From positions 1-61,257 of the forward strand of contig NZ_RAQQ01000029.1 in the NCBI RefSeq assembly GCF_003610785.1: 61,257 bases of DNA. The letters run 5' to 3'. Positions 51,641-59,725 of the stretch are shown here, one piece after another. This DNA is from Micromonospora globbae (lineage in GTDB: Bacteria > Actinomycetota > Actinomycetes > Mycobacteriales > Micromonosporaceae). Position numbers and translations under genes: made by a program. Numbering within the stretch: position 1 is the stretch's first letter; each line of letters opens with the position of its first letter. The notes under the pieces were generated by a model that saw only the letters and a list, made by a program, of their open reading frames with translations, was not told the DNA's origin and did not search any database.

Positions 51641-52882
51641 TCAGGCCGCCGCGCGGACGTCGAGGAGCACCCCGCTGTGGGGGCGGGTGGGGATGCGGGA
51701 CAGCGGGATGCGCAGATCCTGCGGCGGCAGGGTGCAGTCGAGCCGGGCCAGGCGGACGACGAGGTCGCGCAGCAGCGCCACGGTGATCATCTCGCCGGGG
51801 CAGCGGTGACCGGTGCGCGGGTCGCCGCCGCCCTGCGGCACCAGCTCGAAGGGCCCGATCTCCCGGCCCACGAACCGGTCCGGGTCGAAGCGGTACGGGT
51901 CCGGCCAGATCCGGGGGTCGTGGTTCTGCCCGTAGATGTCCAGCAGCACCATCGCGCCGGACGGGATCCGTACGCCGCCCCACTCCAGGTCGGCGACGGC
52001 GCGGCCGCCCACGAACGGCGCGAACGGGTAGAACCGCCGGACCTCGTGCGCGTACGCCTCGGCGAACGCGGGGTCGCCCGCGCGCAGCCGCTCCCGGTGC
52101 TCCGGCCAGCGGTGCAGGGCGTGCCCGGCGAACGCCACGAACCAGGTGACCGCCACCGTGGGCCGGAGGATGTTGAGCAGCTCGACGGCGGCGGTGCACG
52201 GGTCGAGCCGGTTGCCGTCGACGTCCCGGTGCTCCGCCACCTCCCGCACCGCCGAGCCGGCCGGCGCCACCGCGTCCCCCCGGCGTACGCGTTCGACGAG
52301 ACCGGCGAGCCAGTCCTCCCGGCGGGTCCGGGCGCGGCGTGCCCGCCAGTGCCGTGGCGCCGCGGTGGCGAAACCGTCCACCATGGCCACCAGGTCGGCG
52401 GCGAGGGCCGGCAGATCCTCCGGAGCGACGGGAACCCCGGTCCAGTCGGTCACGGCCCGGGTCAGCACCCGGCTCACCTCGTCGAAGAGCACCACCGGCC
52501 CGCGGCGGTCCGCCCAGTCGCGGGCCGCCGACTCCCAGGCCGCGCCGGCCCGCGTGACGAGGGTGTCGATCCCGCCGTCCATGAGCAGCGCCACGAACAG
52601 CGCCTTGCGCACCCGGTGCGCCTCCCCGTCGAGAGTGTGCACGGCGTGGTGCCCGAACAGCGTGCTCCGTACCGGGCCGGGGATCGCGCCCTGCCGGCGG
52701 ACGTGCCGCTCGTCGTAGAAGAAGCGGGCGGCCTCCGGCCCGTGCAACGCCACCGCGCGCTGGCCCAGCACCCGCGTGCGCAGCGCGTCGGCGCCGCCGC
52801 GCCGCAGCCGGTTGGGCAGCCAGGCGAAGCCCTCCAGGGCCAACGCGAGGGTGTTGTCGAGATGGACCGTACGCCGCGACAT
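51641..52882 (-). CDS. CYP152-family cytochrome P450 (fatty-acid peroxygenase)
   Basis: The 413-residue protein, from the ATG at 52882, lacks the usual I-helix acid-alcohol pair and instead has NILRPTVAVTWFVAFAGHAL. The Arg-Pro there is the hallmark of CYP152 enzymes, in which the substrate carboxylate serves as the acid. The heme loop reads QGGGDPRTGHRCPGE with Cys361, close to the Cys363 of Bacillus BSbeta. Such enzymes hydroxylate or decarboxylate fatty acids at C-alpha or C-beta using H2O2, without a redox partner; none is encoded nearby. An upstream ATG-like extension to 52951 was rejected as beyond the fold. Confidence 0.87.
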   Translation of the reverse strand: MSRRTVHLDNTLALALEGFAWLPNRLRRGGADALRTRVLGQRAVALHGPEAARFFYDERHVRRQGAIPGPVRSTLFGHHAVHTLDGEAHRVRKALFVALLMDGGIDTLVTRAGAAWESAARDWADRRGPVVLFDEVSRVLTRAVTDWTGVPVAPEDLPALAADLVAMVDGFATAAPRHWRARRARTRREDWLAGLVERVRRGDAVAPAGSAVREVAEHRDVDGNRLDPCTAAVELLNILRPTVAVTWFVAFAGHALHRWPEHRERLRAGDPAFAEAYAHEVRRFYPFAPFVGGRAVADLEWGGVRIPSGAMVLLDIYGQNHDPRIWPDPYRFDPDRFVGREIGPFELVPQGGGDPRTGHRCPGEMITVALLRDLVVRLARLDCTLPPQDLRIPLSRIPTRPHSGVLLDVRAAA

Positions 52883-52931
52883 GCGCACACACGTGCCCAC
52901 GCGGTCGTCTGGCAAACCACCGGGGCGTGGG

Positions 52932-53306
52932 TCAGGCGGATCTGCGGCCACGGCTGCGGAAGGCGCCCTGCGCGCGCTCGTCGATGTCGGCGTCGTCGGG
53001 AAACGGCCGGCGTGCGGGCGCCGGGTCCGGTGGCGCTCCCGGACCGGCCTCCGGCGCGCGGGTGGGCTCCACCGACCCGAATCCGTGCCGCCCCTCAGGG
53101 CCGGACGGCCCGGACGGCGCGCCGGCCCGGCGCTCGCCCCGGCGTCCCTCGGGCACGGCCGTCTCCTCGCCGCCCTCGTCCATCGGGTCGTTCTCGTCGA
53201 CGCCCCAGGGCGGTTCCGTGTCGTAGATGTCCCGGGTGCCCCACGGGACCGTCGCCTCCGGATCGCGCGGGGCCTGACCGCCGCCGCGTCCCTCGTCCGC
53301 CGTCAT
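52932..53306 (-). CDS. disordered acidic protein of unknown function
   Basis: The 124 residues run from an ATG at 53306 (AGGTGG just upstream). The sequence is Gly/Pro/Glu/Arg-rich (DTEPPWGVDENDPMDEGGEETAVPEGRRGERR) with no hydrophobic core. The conserved-looking DIYDTEPPWGVDENDPMDE is the only block that suggests selection. It lies 50 bases upstream of the P450, on the same strand. I do not recognise a family. Confidence 0.45.
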   Translation of the reverse strand: MTADEGRGGGQAPRDPEATVPWGTRDIYDTEPPWGVDENDPMDEGGEETAVPEGRRGERRAGAPSGPSGPEGRHGFGSVEPTRAPEAGPGAPPDPAPARRPFPDDADIDERAQGAFRSRGRRSA

Positions 53307-53368
53307 GTCCACCTCGCTGCTCGTCGGGCGGGTACCGGCGCTGATTGCCCGCCAGCAGGCCCGTCATG

Positions 53369-53516
53369 CCCACGGGCGCTCTCCGCGAGGGCCGCGCCGG
53401 GGCGAGTGCGGGTCCCACGGGGGCTCTCCGGTGGGGGCCGTGCCGGGGTGCGGGGCGAGTGCGAGCCCCATGGGCGCTCTGCGGCGGGGCCGTGCCGGGG
53501 CGCGGGGCGAGTGCGC
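53369..53516 (+). repeat. three degenerate 45-53-bp tandem repeats
   Basis: Copies start at 53369, 53414 and 53467. Shared blocks are GGGCGCTCT, GGGGCCGTGCCGGGG and GCGAGTGCG, with small indels between copies. They fill the 370-base gap between two minus-strand genes, where I see no coding frame with a ribosome site. Confidence 0.7.
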
Positions 53517-53683
53517 GCGAGCACGGTGCGACTCCTGGTCCCATGACCGCCGCCGGCCCCGGCTGACGTGCCGGGGCGCGCGATCGCACCGCGACAACTG
53601 GCCGAGCCGCCGCCAGCGGTCGGCACCCGGACACGCGACCGGCGCCCCGGCCGAGGAGTCGGTGGGGCGCCGGGCGGGTTTCG

Positions 53684-54391
53684 TCAGCGGCCGGACATCG
53701 CCATCGGCCGCCTCATCGCGCTCCTGCCCATGCCACCGGCCTTGTGCATCCCGGCCATCTTCCCCATGCCGGCCATCTTGCTCACTTCGGCGATCTTGCT
53801 GACGCCGGCGATCTTGGCCATGCCCTTCGGGGCGCTCATCAGACCGCCCGCGCGGCCGATCAGGCCACGCCACATCTGGCCGGGCTTCTGCTGCTCGCTC
53901 ATGTACGCGGTCACCACGACCAGCGCGCCCGTCAGGGCCGGGACCGCCCACTGGAGCATCTTCATCTGGCGCTGGCTCGCGGCGACCTGCGCCGGGGTCT
54001 GGTGGTTCGGCTCGGTCACCCCGTCGACGGGCGGGCCACCGGCCTTCTGCAGCCGCATGCCGAGCAGCCGGCTGTAGCCGGTGACCGCGAGCGCGCCGAC
54101 CGTCAGCGCCGTCTTGATGGCGCTGGCGCGGGCGACGCCCGCCTGCGCGGCCACCCGTGGACTCTCCGTCACCAGCTCGCCGACGGCCCCCGCGAGGTGC
54201 GCGCCGATCGCCGCGGCGTTGACGGGGGTCCACCGGGACCAGCCGGCGGATGCCACCGGAAGCCGCTGCGTCGCATCATTGATCTTCGCCGCCGCGCCGT
54301 TGACACCGAGCGCCCCCATCAGGGACCCCCCGAACCAGGCCGCCAGGCCCAGATCGTGCATCGAACGCAGGGCGGTGTGCCGTTCCGACAT
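53684..54391 (-). CDS. membrane protein with Met/Gly/Lys-repeat tail
   Basis: The ATG at 54391 follows GGAAGGGG and yields 235 residues. Three or so hydrophobic segments are seen (LGLAAWFGGSLMGALG, IKTALTVGALAVTGYSRLLG, MLQWAVPALTGALVVVTAYM). The last 50 residues are a near-tandem repeat of a 6-7-residue unit (KIAGVSKIAEVSKMAGMGKMAGMHKAGGMG), basic and Met-rich. The first 140 residues resemble small actinobacterial membrane proteins with a conserved LGLAAWFGGSLMGALGVNGA block. Its function is unknown. Confidence 0.7.
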   Translation of the reverse strand: MSERHTALRSMHDLGLAAWFGGSLMGALGVNGAAAKINDATQRLPVASAGWSRWTPVNAAAIGAHLAGAVGELVTESPRVAAQAGVARASAIKTALTVGALAVTGYSRLLGMRLQKAGGPPVDGVTEPNHQTPAQVAASQRQMKMLQWAVPALTGALVVVTAYMSEQQKPGQMWRGLIGRAGGLMSAPKGMAKIAGVSKIAEVSKMAGMGKMAGMHKAGGMGRSAMRRPMAMSGR

Positions 54392-54519
54392 CTGATCCCC
54401 TTCCACCGTGTCGGGCGGTGCGGCTTACCCGCCGCCCGGGCGGCTAACCCCGTCGGTCATGGGTGGATCCCTCCGGTCGGGGGACGGACCGGACGGGCGG
54501 TGCCGAGCCCGCGCAGTCT

Positions 54520-54600
54520 CCCCGCGATCTTGCACTTTCCGCCCCGACAAAAGTGCGTTATCGGGTCATTCCGAGGGCACAAACTGCAAGATCGACGGGG
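54520..54600. repeat. 81-bp imperfect inverted repeat (Micromonospora-type intergenic element)
   Basis: The left arm CGATCTTGCACTTTCCGCCC (54524-54543) faces a right arm whose complement reads CGATCTTGCAGTTTGTGCCC; the outer CGATCTTGCA is a perfect 10-bp match. The loop holds a second AAAAGTGCG. I recall CGATCTTGCAGTTT-type palindromes as dispersed elements in Micromonospora. It is followed at 54600-54640 by GAGAGGGGGCGG repeats and at 54690-54725 by GCAGGAGNGCT repeats. Confidence 0.7.
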
Positions 54601-54751
54601 CGGGGGCGGGGCGGGGAGAGGGGGCGGGAGAGGGGGCGGGAGGAGTTGACCTGGGCTGTGGGGGTAGAGCAGGGGGCGAACACGAGCGAGCAGGAGCGCT
54701 GCAGGAGTGCTGCAGGAGCGCGGCTGGAGCGGAGCGGGAAGGGGTACGGCG

Positions 54752-54922
54752 ATGACGCAGCCGGACGAGAGCCGGGAGAAGACGGCCGACACCGACGCGG
54801 TGCTGATGCACCCGGGCAACGACCCCAACCGGACCACCGCCGAGGTGCCGCCGCGGCGGGACCCGGGCGAGGTCCGGGTGGAGCGGGACGGGGAGATGGT
54901 GCCGCTCGAACCCGAGGAGTGA
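54752..54922 (+). CDS. small acidic protein of unknown function
   Basis: The ATG at 54752 lies behind GGGAAGGGG. The 56 residues are MTQPDESREKTADTDAVLMHPGNDPNRTTAEVPPRRDPGEVRVERDGEMVPLEPEE-like in composition: acidic, Pro-rich and without a hydrophobic core. Its stop abuts the convergent hydrolase stop. A short MHPGNDPNRTTAEVPPRR block may be conserved. No function can be inferred. Confidence 0.5.
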   Translation: MTQPDESREKTADTDAVLMHPGNDPNRTTAEVPPRRDPGEVRVERDGEMVPLEPEE

Positions 54923-54923
54923 C

Positions 54924-55784
54924 TCAGCGCGGTGGCAGGCCGGCGGCGAACCCGGCCACCCGGGCGGCCAGCGGGGCCGAGGCGCGTACCCAGGTGAAGT
55001 GGTCCAGCGGACCGCCGGCCGCCGCCACCGTGTAGTGCTCGCGGACGACGGGAGCCGCCGGCAGCTTCGCGCAGAGGTGGTCCGTCGTCGACTCCGGCGT
55101 GTACTGGTCGTCCTCGACGCTGACCGCGAGCACCGGCGTGCGGACCGTGCGCAGCGCGGCTTCCGCGTCGACGCCGTCGAGGACGGGGAACCGGCCGGTG
55201 CGGGCGGTGTACGCCCAGTCCCGGATCACGCCGTGCGCCTGCCGGCCGCCGAAACCCCACCCGGGCCAGACCCGCAGCAGCGCCGCCGTGGCACCGATCC
55301 ACTGGGTGTACGCCAGGATCTGGTACCGCGCGCGGCCCGGGTACACGCGCCAGTAGGGGAGGCCCACGGCGACCAGGGCCACCCCGTCCACCGCGTCCCC
55401 ACCGGACAGGGCGAGGTGCAGCAGCGCGGCCTGACCGCCCAGCGAGTGCCCGAGCAGCAGCCGGGTGCGCCCGTCCAGGCGGGGCTTGAGGGCCTCCAGC
55501 ACGCTGCCCACGTCGCCGGCCAGTTCGGCGTAGCCGTAGCGGGACCGGCGGCTCGGGGCGGGCGTGCTCGTCCCGGTGCCGCGCAGGTCGGCGACCACCA
55601 CGGCGAGCCCCTTGGCGCGCAGCGCCGCCGCGAGCGGACGGTAGTAGCGGGCGCGGACCCCCATCGCCGGCCAGATGACGACCACGGGCGCGCCCGGCGC
55701 GTCCGGCTCCGGGTAGACGTGCAGCCCGAGCCGGCCGCCCTCGACGTCGACGAACTCCTGCGCGTACTCGGTCGCCTCACTCAT
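54924..55784 (-). CDS. alpha/beta hydrolase
   Basis: The 286-residue protein from the ATG at 55784 has the nucleophile elbow LLLGHSLGGQAALL (Ser about residue 112). Preceding blocks are VVVIWPAMGVRARYYRPLAAAL and VVVADLRGTGTS. Later come PVLAVSVEDDQYTPES (Asp) and GPLDHFTW (His), completing the triad. YYRPLA...GLAVVVADLRG fits the serine aminopeptidase/monoglyceride-lipase-like subgroup. The substrate is unknown. It is separated by 20 bases from the heptose operon stop but is probably its own unit. Confidence 0.85.
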   Translation of the reverse strand: MSEATEYAQEFVDVEGGRLGLHVYPEPDAPGAPVVVIWPAMGVRARYYRPLAAALRAKGLAVVVADLRGTGTSTPAPSRRSRYGYAELAGDVGSVLEALKPRLDGRTRLLLGHSLGGQAALLHLALSGGDAVDGVALVAVGLPYWRVYPGRARYQILAYTQWIGATAALLRVWPGWGFGGRQAHGVIRDWAYTARTGRFPVLDGVDAEAALRTVRTPVLAVSVEDDQYTPESTTDHLCAKLPAAPVVREHYTVAAAGGPLDHFTWVRASAPLAARVAGFAAGLPPR

Positions 55785-55807
55785 CGGCACAGCCTACGAG
55801 CCGGCGG

Positions 55808-56788
55808 CTACCGGCGGGTAGCCACCGGCGCGCCGGCGCGCCGCGGTGACGGGACACCGGGCGACGCCGCACGCTCCACGCGGTCCACGGCGGCGAGGAC
55901 GTCCGGCACGTCCAGCGCCGCGAGCGCCGGGTGCGGCACGTCGTCCGGCCCGTCCGGCTCGCGCGGCCCCACCCAGAGGGCCTCGTGCCACGGCCGGTCC
56001 GGCGGCGGGCCCCACTGCGCCGGTGGCGCCGGGCCGAACAGCAGCACGGACGGCGTGGCGTACGCAGTGGCCAGGTGACCGATCCCGGTGTCGCCGCAGA
56101 CCACGAGCCGGGCGTGGGCCACGAGAGCGGCGAGGTCGCGCAGGTCCGTCCGGCCGGCGAGCACGGCGTCGCCGGGCAGCCCGGCCAGGGTGGCGACCCG
56201 GTCGGCCAGCTCCCGCTCGGCGGGGTTGCCGGTCACCACCATCCGGTGCCCGCGCCGGGCCAGCTCGCGGGCCACGGCGGCGAAGCGGGCCGGCGGCCAC
56301 CGGCGCTGCGCCGCCTTCGCGCCCGGGTGCACGATGCTCACGCCGGTCGGCAGCCCCGCGGGGTCGGGCCGGCGCAGGGCCAGGTCCGTCCGGTCGGCGG
56401 CGACGCCGTACCAGGCCAGCAGCCGGCACCAGCGGTCGACCTCGTGCTCCTCGGCGCGCCAGGGCGGCCCGTCGCCGAAGCCGGCCCCGGCATTGGCGAA
56501 CGCCAGCAGCCGCCCCGGCCGCAGCCGCGCGAGCATCCGGTGCGACTGCGGGCCGCACCCGTGCAGGTTCACGGCGACCGCCGGGGCGGGACCGGGCCAG
56601 GCCAGGCGGCCCAGCCCCGGCGCGTCCACCAGCCGGTCAACGCCACCGACCAGGTCGACCAGGGGCGCCAGGGCGCGCGGCGCGACCAGCGCCAGCTCCT
56701 GTCGCGGGTACGCGGCCCGCAACGCCCGCAGCGCCGGGACCCCGGTCGCGAGGTCACCGACGCCGAGCGCGCGCAGCACGAGGATCAC
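55808..56788 (-). CDS. GT9-family glycosyltransferase (heptosyltransferase-like)
   Basis: The GTG at 56788 overlaps the SDR stop and gives 326 residues. It begins ILVLRALGVGDLATGVPALRALRAAYP and has VSIVHPGAKAAQRRWPPARFAAVARELARRGHRMVVTGNPAERELADRV and LVVCGDTGIGHLATAYATPSVLLFGP. This is the WaaF/GT9 pattern, including the donor-binding GDTGIGHLA. ADP-heptose is the family donor, and the HldE and GmhA genes upstream supply exactly that precursor. The acceptor is unknown. It is the last gene of the operon seen here. Confidence 0.85.
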   Translation of the reverse strand: MILVLRALGVGDLATGVPALRALRAAYPRQELALVAPRALAPLVDLVGGVDRLVDAPGLGRLAWPGPAPAVAVNLHGCGPQSHRMLARLRPGRLLAFANAGAGFGDGPPWRAEEHEVDRWCRLLAWYGVAADRTDLALRRPDPAGLPTGVSIVHPGAKAAQRRWPPARFAAVARELARRGHRMVVTGNPAERELADRVATLAGLPGDAVLAGRTDLRDLAALVAHARLVVCGDTGIGHLATAYATPSVLLFGPAPPAQWGPPPDRPWHEALWVGPREPDGPDDVPHPALAALDVPDVLAAVDRVERAASPGVPSPRRAGAPVATRR

Positions 56789-57480
56789 GGGTACGACGAC
56801 TCCTGCTCGGCGCAGACCACCATCTCCCGTACGGCGCAGCCGGGCGGCTGGGACAGCGCGAACAGTACGGCGGCCGCGGTGTCGGCCGGGTCGTTCAGCA
56901 CGGCGTCCGGCCCCGGCTTGTACCGCTCCTCGCGGTCGTCGAAGAAGGCCGTCCGCATGCCGCCCGGGACGAGCAGCGTCACCCCGACCTGACCGGCGAG
57001 TTCGGCGGCCAGGGCGCGGGTGAAGCCGACCACCCCGAACTTCGCGGCGCAGTACGCGGTCGCGTCGCTGACCGCCTTGACGCCGAGGGTCGAGGCGACC
57101 GTGACCACCGTGCCGTGCGAGCGTTCCAGCCACGGCAGCGCGGCCCGGACCACCGCGGCGGTGGCGAGCAGGTCGACGGCGACGATCCGGTCCCAGGTCT
57201 CGCCGGGGACGTCGGCGAGCCGGCCGGGGACGTCCATACCGGCCGCGGTCACCACCCCGTCGAGTCCTCCGGCCTGCGCGGCGAGCCGGCGCGTGGCCTC
57301 CTCGGCGGCCCGGGTGTCGGCGAGGTCGCACTCGACCCAGGGCACACCGTCGGCGGGCTCCCGCCGGTCCAGCACGTACGGCCGGCCGCCGGCCTTGGCC
57401 ACGGCGGTCACCACGGCGGCGCCGAGCCCGCTCGACCCGCCGCTGACCAGGATCGCCGATCCGTTCAGGTCCCTGCTCAT
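56785..57480 (-). CDS. short-chain dehydrogenase/reductase
   Basis: The 231-residue SDR has the cofactor motif LVSGGSSGLGAAV (residues 11-23), an NAG-equivalent VTAAGMDVPG, catalytic Ser in VTVASTLGV and YCAAK (Tyr about 138). It lies between the heptose kinase/nucleotidyltransferase and GT9 genes with 4-base overlaps on both sides. It may act as the sugar-nucleotide epimerase or reductase completing the heptose (an HldD-like role), although HldD itself belongs to a different, extended SDR type. The exact reaction is unknown. Confidence 0.85.
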   Translation of the reverse strand: MSRDLNGSAILVSGGSSGLGAAVVTAVAKAGGRPYVLDRREPADGVPWVECDLADTRAAEEATRRLAAQAGGLDGVVTAAGMDVPGRLADVPGETWDRIVAVDLLATAAVVRAALPWLERSHGTVVTVASTLGVKAVSDATAYCAAKFGVVGFTRALAAELAGQVGVTLLVPGGMRTAFFDDREERYKPGPDAVLNDPADTAAAVLFALSQPPGCAVREMVVCAEQESSYP

Positions 57481-58886
57481 ACTGCTCCCTTCACGAGGTC
57501 GTCGCCGCGCGAGCGCGCGGCGGAGATGGTGGCGGTGGTCGAGCGTCCCGCCAGGTAGGGCACCGTCACGACCCGGCCACCCCAGCCGCGGACCAGCTCC
57601 GCCTCGGGCAGCTCGGGGGCGCCGTCGCCGGCGTAGTCGCCGCCCTTGACCCAGACGTCCGGGCGGAGCCGGGACAGCACCGCGTGCGGCGTGGGCTCGT
57701 CGAAGACGACCACGGCGTCCACACAGTCCAGCGCGGCGAGCAGCCGGGCGCGGTCGTCCTGCCCGTTGACGGGGCGCTCCGGGCCCTTGAGCCCGCGGAC
57801 GCTGCGGTCGCTGTTGAGGCAGACCACCAGGGCGTCGCCGAGCCCGCGGGCCGCGCGCAGGGTGGCGAGGTGACCGGCGTGCAGGATGTCGAAGCAGCCG
57901 CCGGTGGCCACCACGGTGCCGCCGGCCGTGCGCACCCGCGCGATCAGCTCCAGTGCGGACGTGGCCGGGTCGGCCGGCGCCGGGGGAGGGCTGGCCCGCA
58001 GTCCGGCCGCCCCACCGGCGGCCACGTAGGCCGACGCGGCGGCGACGGCCTCCCGCACCGCCTCGGAGACCGGGGCCCCACCGGCGAGTGCGGTGGCCGC
58101 GGCGGCGGCGAACCGGTCGCCGGCGCCGCAGGTGTCCTCCACCCGCTCCACCGGCGAGGGCGGCGGCACCACGAGGGGTGTGCCGCCGGAGTGGCACAGC
58201 ACCGCACCGTCCGCGCCGGTCGTCACCGCCACCGCGGCGGCCCGCCAGCGGCGGCGCAGCTCGTGCCCGGCACGGGTGGCGGTGGACAGCGGTGAGCCGG
58301 TGCCGGCGTCACCGGTGAGCTGCCGCAGCTCGGCGAGGTTCGGCGTCGCGAGCCGGACGCCGGGCACCGCGGCTGGCCCGCGCGGGTGCGGGTCCCACAC
58401 CACCGGGGCGGACACCTCGGCGAGCGCGGCCCGCAGCGTCGGCTGGCGCAGCAGGCCGCGCCCGTAGTCGCTGGCCAGGATCGCCGCCGCGCCGCGCAGC
58501 GCCGCGAGGGCGGCCTCCGGCGGTTCGGCGGGTGGTTGCGGATCGCCACCCCGGTCCAGCCGCAGCAGGGTCTGCCCACCGGCCCGCAGCCGGATCTTCT
58601 CGGGGGTGGCGCCGGGCAGGCGTACCGGGTGGACGGTCACCCCGGCGGCCGTGAGCAGCTCCGCGAGCCTCGCGCCCCCGGCGTCGTCGGCGAGGGCGGT
58701 GACGAGCGTGACCTCGACGCCGTGCGCGGCGGCGAGCAGGGCGGCGAGGCCGGCCCCGCCGGGCCGGTCGGTGGCCGACCGCTCGTCCAGCACGGGCGCG
58801 GGCGCGTCCGGGCAGATCCGGTTCACCGACCCGGTGACGTCCCGGTCCAGGAGGGTGTCACCGACCACCACCAGCCGCGCGCTCAC
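57477..58886 (-). CDS. hldE: bifunctional heptose-7-phosphate kinase / heptose-1-phosphate adenylyltransferase (HldE-like)
   Basis: The 469-residue protein starts at a GTG overlapping the GmhA stop. Its PfkB-type kinase half has VVVGDTLLDRDVTGSVNRICPDAPAPVLD and the catalytic EDTCGAGDRFAAA (about residue 255). Its cytidylyltransferase-like half begins ATGGCFDILHAGHLATLRAARGLGD (HxGH about 335-341) and includes RPVNGQDDRARLLAALDCVDAVVVFDEPTP. The fused order matches Escherichia HldE, which makes ADP-heptose from heptose-7-phosphate. The separate phosphatase GmhB is not in the window. Confidence 0.9.
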   Translation of the reverse strand: MSARLVVVGDTLLDRDVTGSVNRICPDAPAPVLDERSATDRPGGAGLAALLAAAHGVEVTLVTALADDAGGARLAELLTAAGVTVHPVRLPGATPEKIRLRAGGQTLLRLDRGGDPQPPAEPPEAALAALRGAAAILASDYGRGLLRQPTLRAALAEVSAPVVWDPHPRGPAAVPGVRLATPNLAELRQLTGDAGTGSPLSTATRAGHELRRRWRAAAVAVTTGADGAVLCHSGGTPLVVPPPSPVERVEDTCGAGDRFAAAAATALAGGAPVSEAVREAVAAASAYVAAGGAAGLRASPPPAPADPATSALELIARVRTAGGTVVATGGCFDILHAGHLATLRAARGLGDALVVCLNSDRSVRGLKGPERPVNGQDDRARLLAALDCVDAVVVFDEPTPHAVLSRLRPDVWVKGGDYAGDGAPELPEAELVRGWGGRVVTVPYLAGRSTTATISAARSRGDDLVKGAV

Positions 58887-59725
58887 GAGCCGCTCCCGTC
58901 GCCGGTACGCCCCGCGGGGCCGTGGCCGTCGACCCGCCCGCCACCGGGATGACCGGCCGCACCGTGCCCGTTGGGGCCGTGCCCGCCAAGACCGTGCCCG
59001 TTGGGACCGTGTCCGTTCGGACTGTGCCCGTTGGGACCGTGCCCGTTCGGGCCGTGCGCCATCCCGGTGCCGCCGACGACGGTGAGCGCCCGGCCGTCGC
59101 GACCACCGCCGCCACCGACCGCGGGCGCGGTCAGCCGCGGCAGCTGGCGGACCAGCGGCAGCGCCTGGTCGACGTACTCGCAGAGCAGGTGGGTGGAGAC
59201 GAGGTGCAGTTCCTGCACCACCTGGCTGTCGGGGGACGGCACGGCGAGGGCGTCGTGGCAGGCGTCGGCGAGGGGGTTGGGTGCGGGGCCGGTGAAGGCC
59301 CAGCAGCGTAGGCCGGTGTCGTGGGCGGCCTGGGCGGCGGTGAGGAGGTTGGGGCTGGTGCCGCTGGTGGACAGGAGTAGGAGGATGTCGCCGGGTCGGC
59401 CGTGGGCGCGGACCTGGCGGGCGAAGACGTGGTCGTAGTCGTAGTCGTTGGCGATGGCGGTGAGGGCGGAGGTTTCGGCGTGCAGGGCGATGGCGGACAG
59501 GGGTTGGCGGTCGTCGCGGAGTTTGCCGACGAGTTCGGCGGTGAGGTGTTGGGCTTCGGCGGCGCTGCCGCCGTTGCCGGCGACGAGCAGCCGACCACCG
59601 GCCGCCAGCGTCCACGCCAGCTCGGTGCCCCAGCCGCTGAGCCGTTCGGCGGCCCGCCGGTAGGGCAGCAGCGCGGCCGCGAGCCCCGTGAGGTGCGTGT
59701 CGACGATCGAGTGGGCGCCGGTCAT
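58883..59725 (-). CDS. gmhA: SIS-domain phosphoheptose isomerase (GmhA-like) with GPNGH-repeat tail
   Basis: The 280-residue protein has a normal GmhA domain in residues 1 to about 195: GRLLVAGNGGSAAEAQHLTAELVGKL, ETSALTAIANDYDYDHVFARQV, ILLLLSTSGTSPNLLTAAQAA and EYVDQALP. It converts sedoheptulose-7-phosphate to the manno-heptose phosphate. GmhA is normally about 190-200 residues; here about 80 extra residues follow. They are dominated by a Gly-Pro-Asn-Gly-His repeat (about residues 225-259) and then Gly/His/Arg. The middle of the gene (59250-59600) uses GAA, CAA, AAA and CTA more than its neighbours. It shares one base with the glycosyltransferase stop. Confidence 0.87.
   Translation of the reverse strand: MTGAHSIVDTHLTGLAAALLPYRRAAERLSGWGTELAWTLAAGGRLLVAGNGGSAAEAQHLTAELVGKLRDDRQPLSAIALHAETSALTAIANDYDYDHVFARQVRAHGRPGDILLLLSTSGTSPNLLTAAQAAHDTGLRCWAFTGPAPNPLADACHDALAVPSPDSQVVQELHLVSTHLLCEYVDQALPLVRQLPRLTAPAVGGGGGRDGRALTVVGGTGMAHGPNGHGPNGHSPNGHGPNGHGLGGHGPNGHGAAGHPGGGRVDGHGPAGRTGDGSGS
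58949..59053 (-). repeat. 15-bp tandem repeat encoding GPNGH units
   Basis: Seven five-residue units (GPNGH, GPNGH, SPNGH, GPNGH, GLGGH, GPNGH, GAAGH) occupy 105 bases inside gmhA. Codons vary (GGT/GGC, CCC/CCG), so the protein repeat is older than a recent DNA slippage event. Confidence 0.9.
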
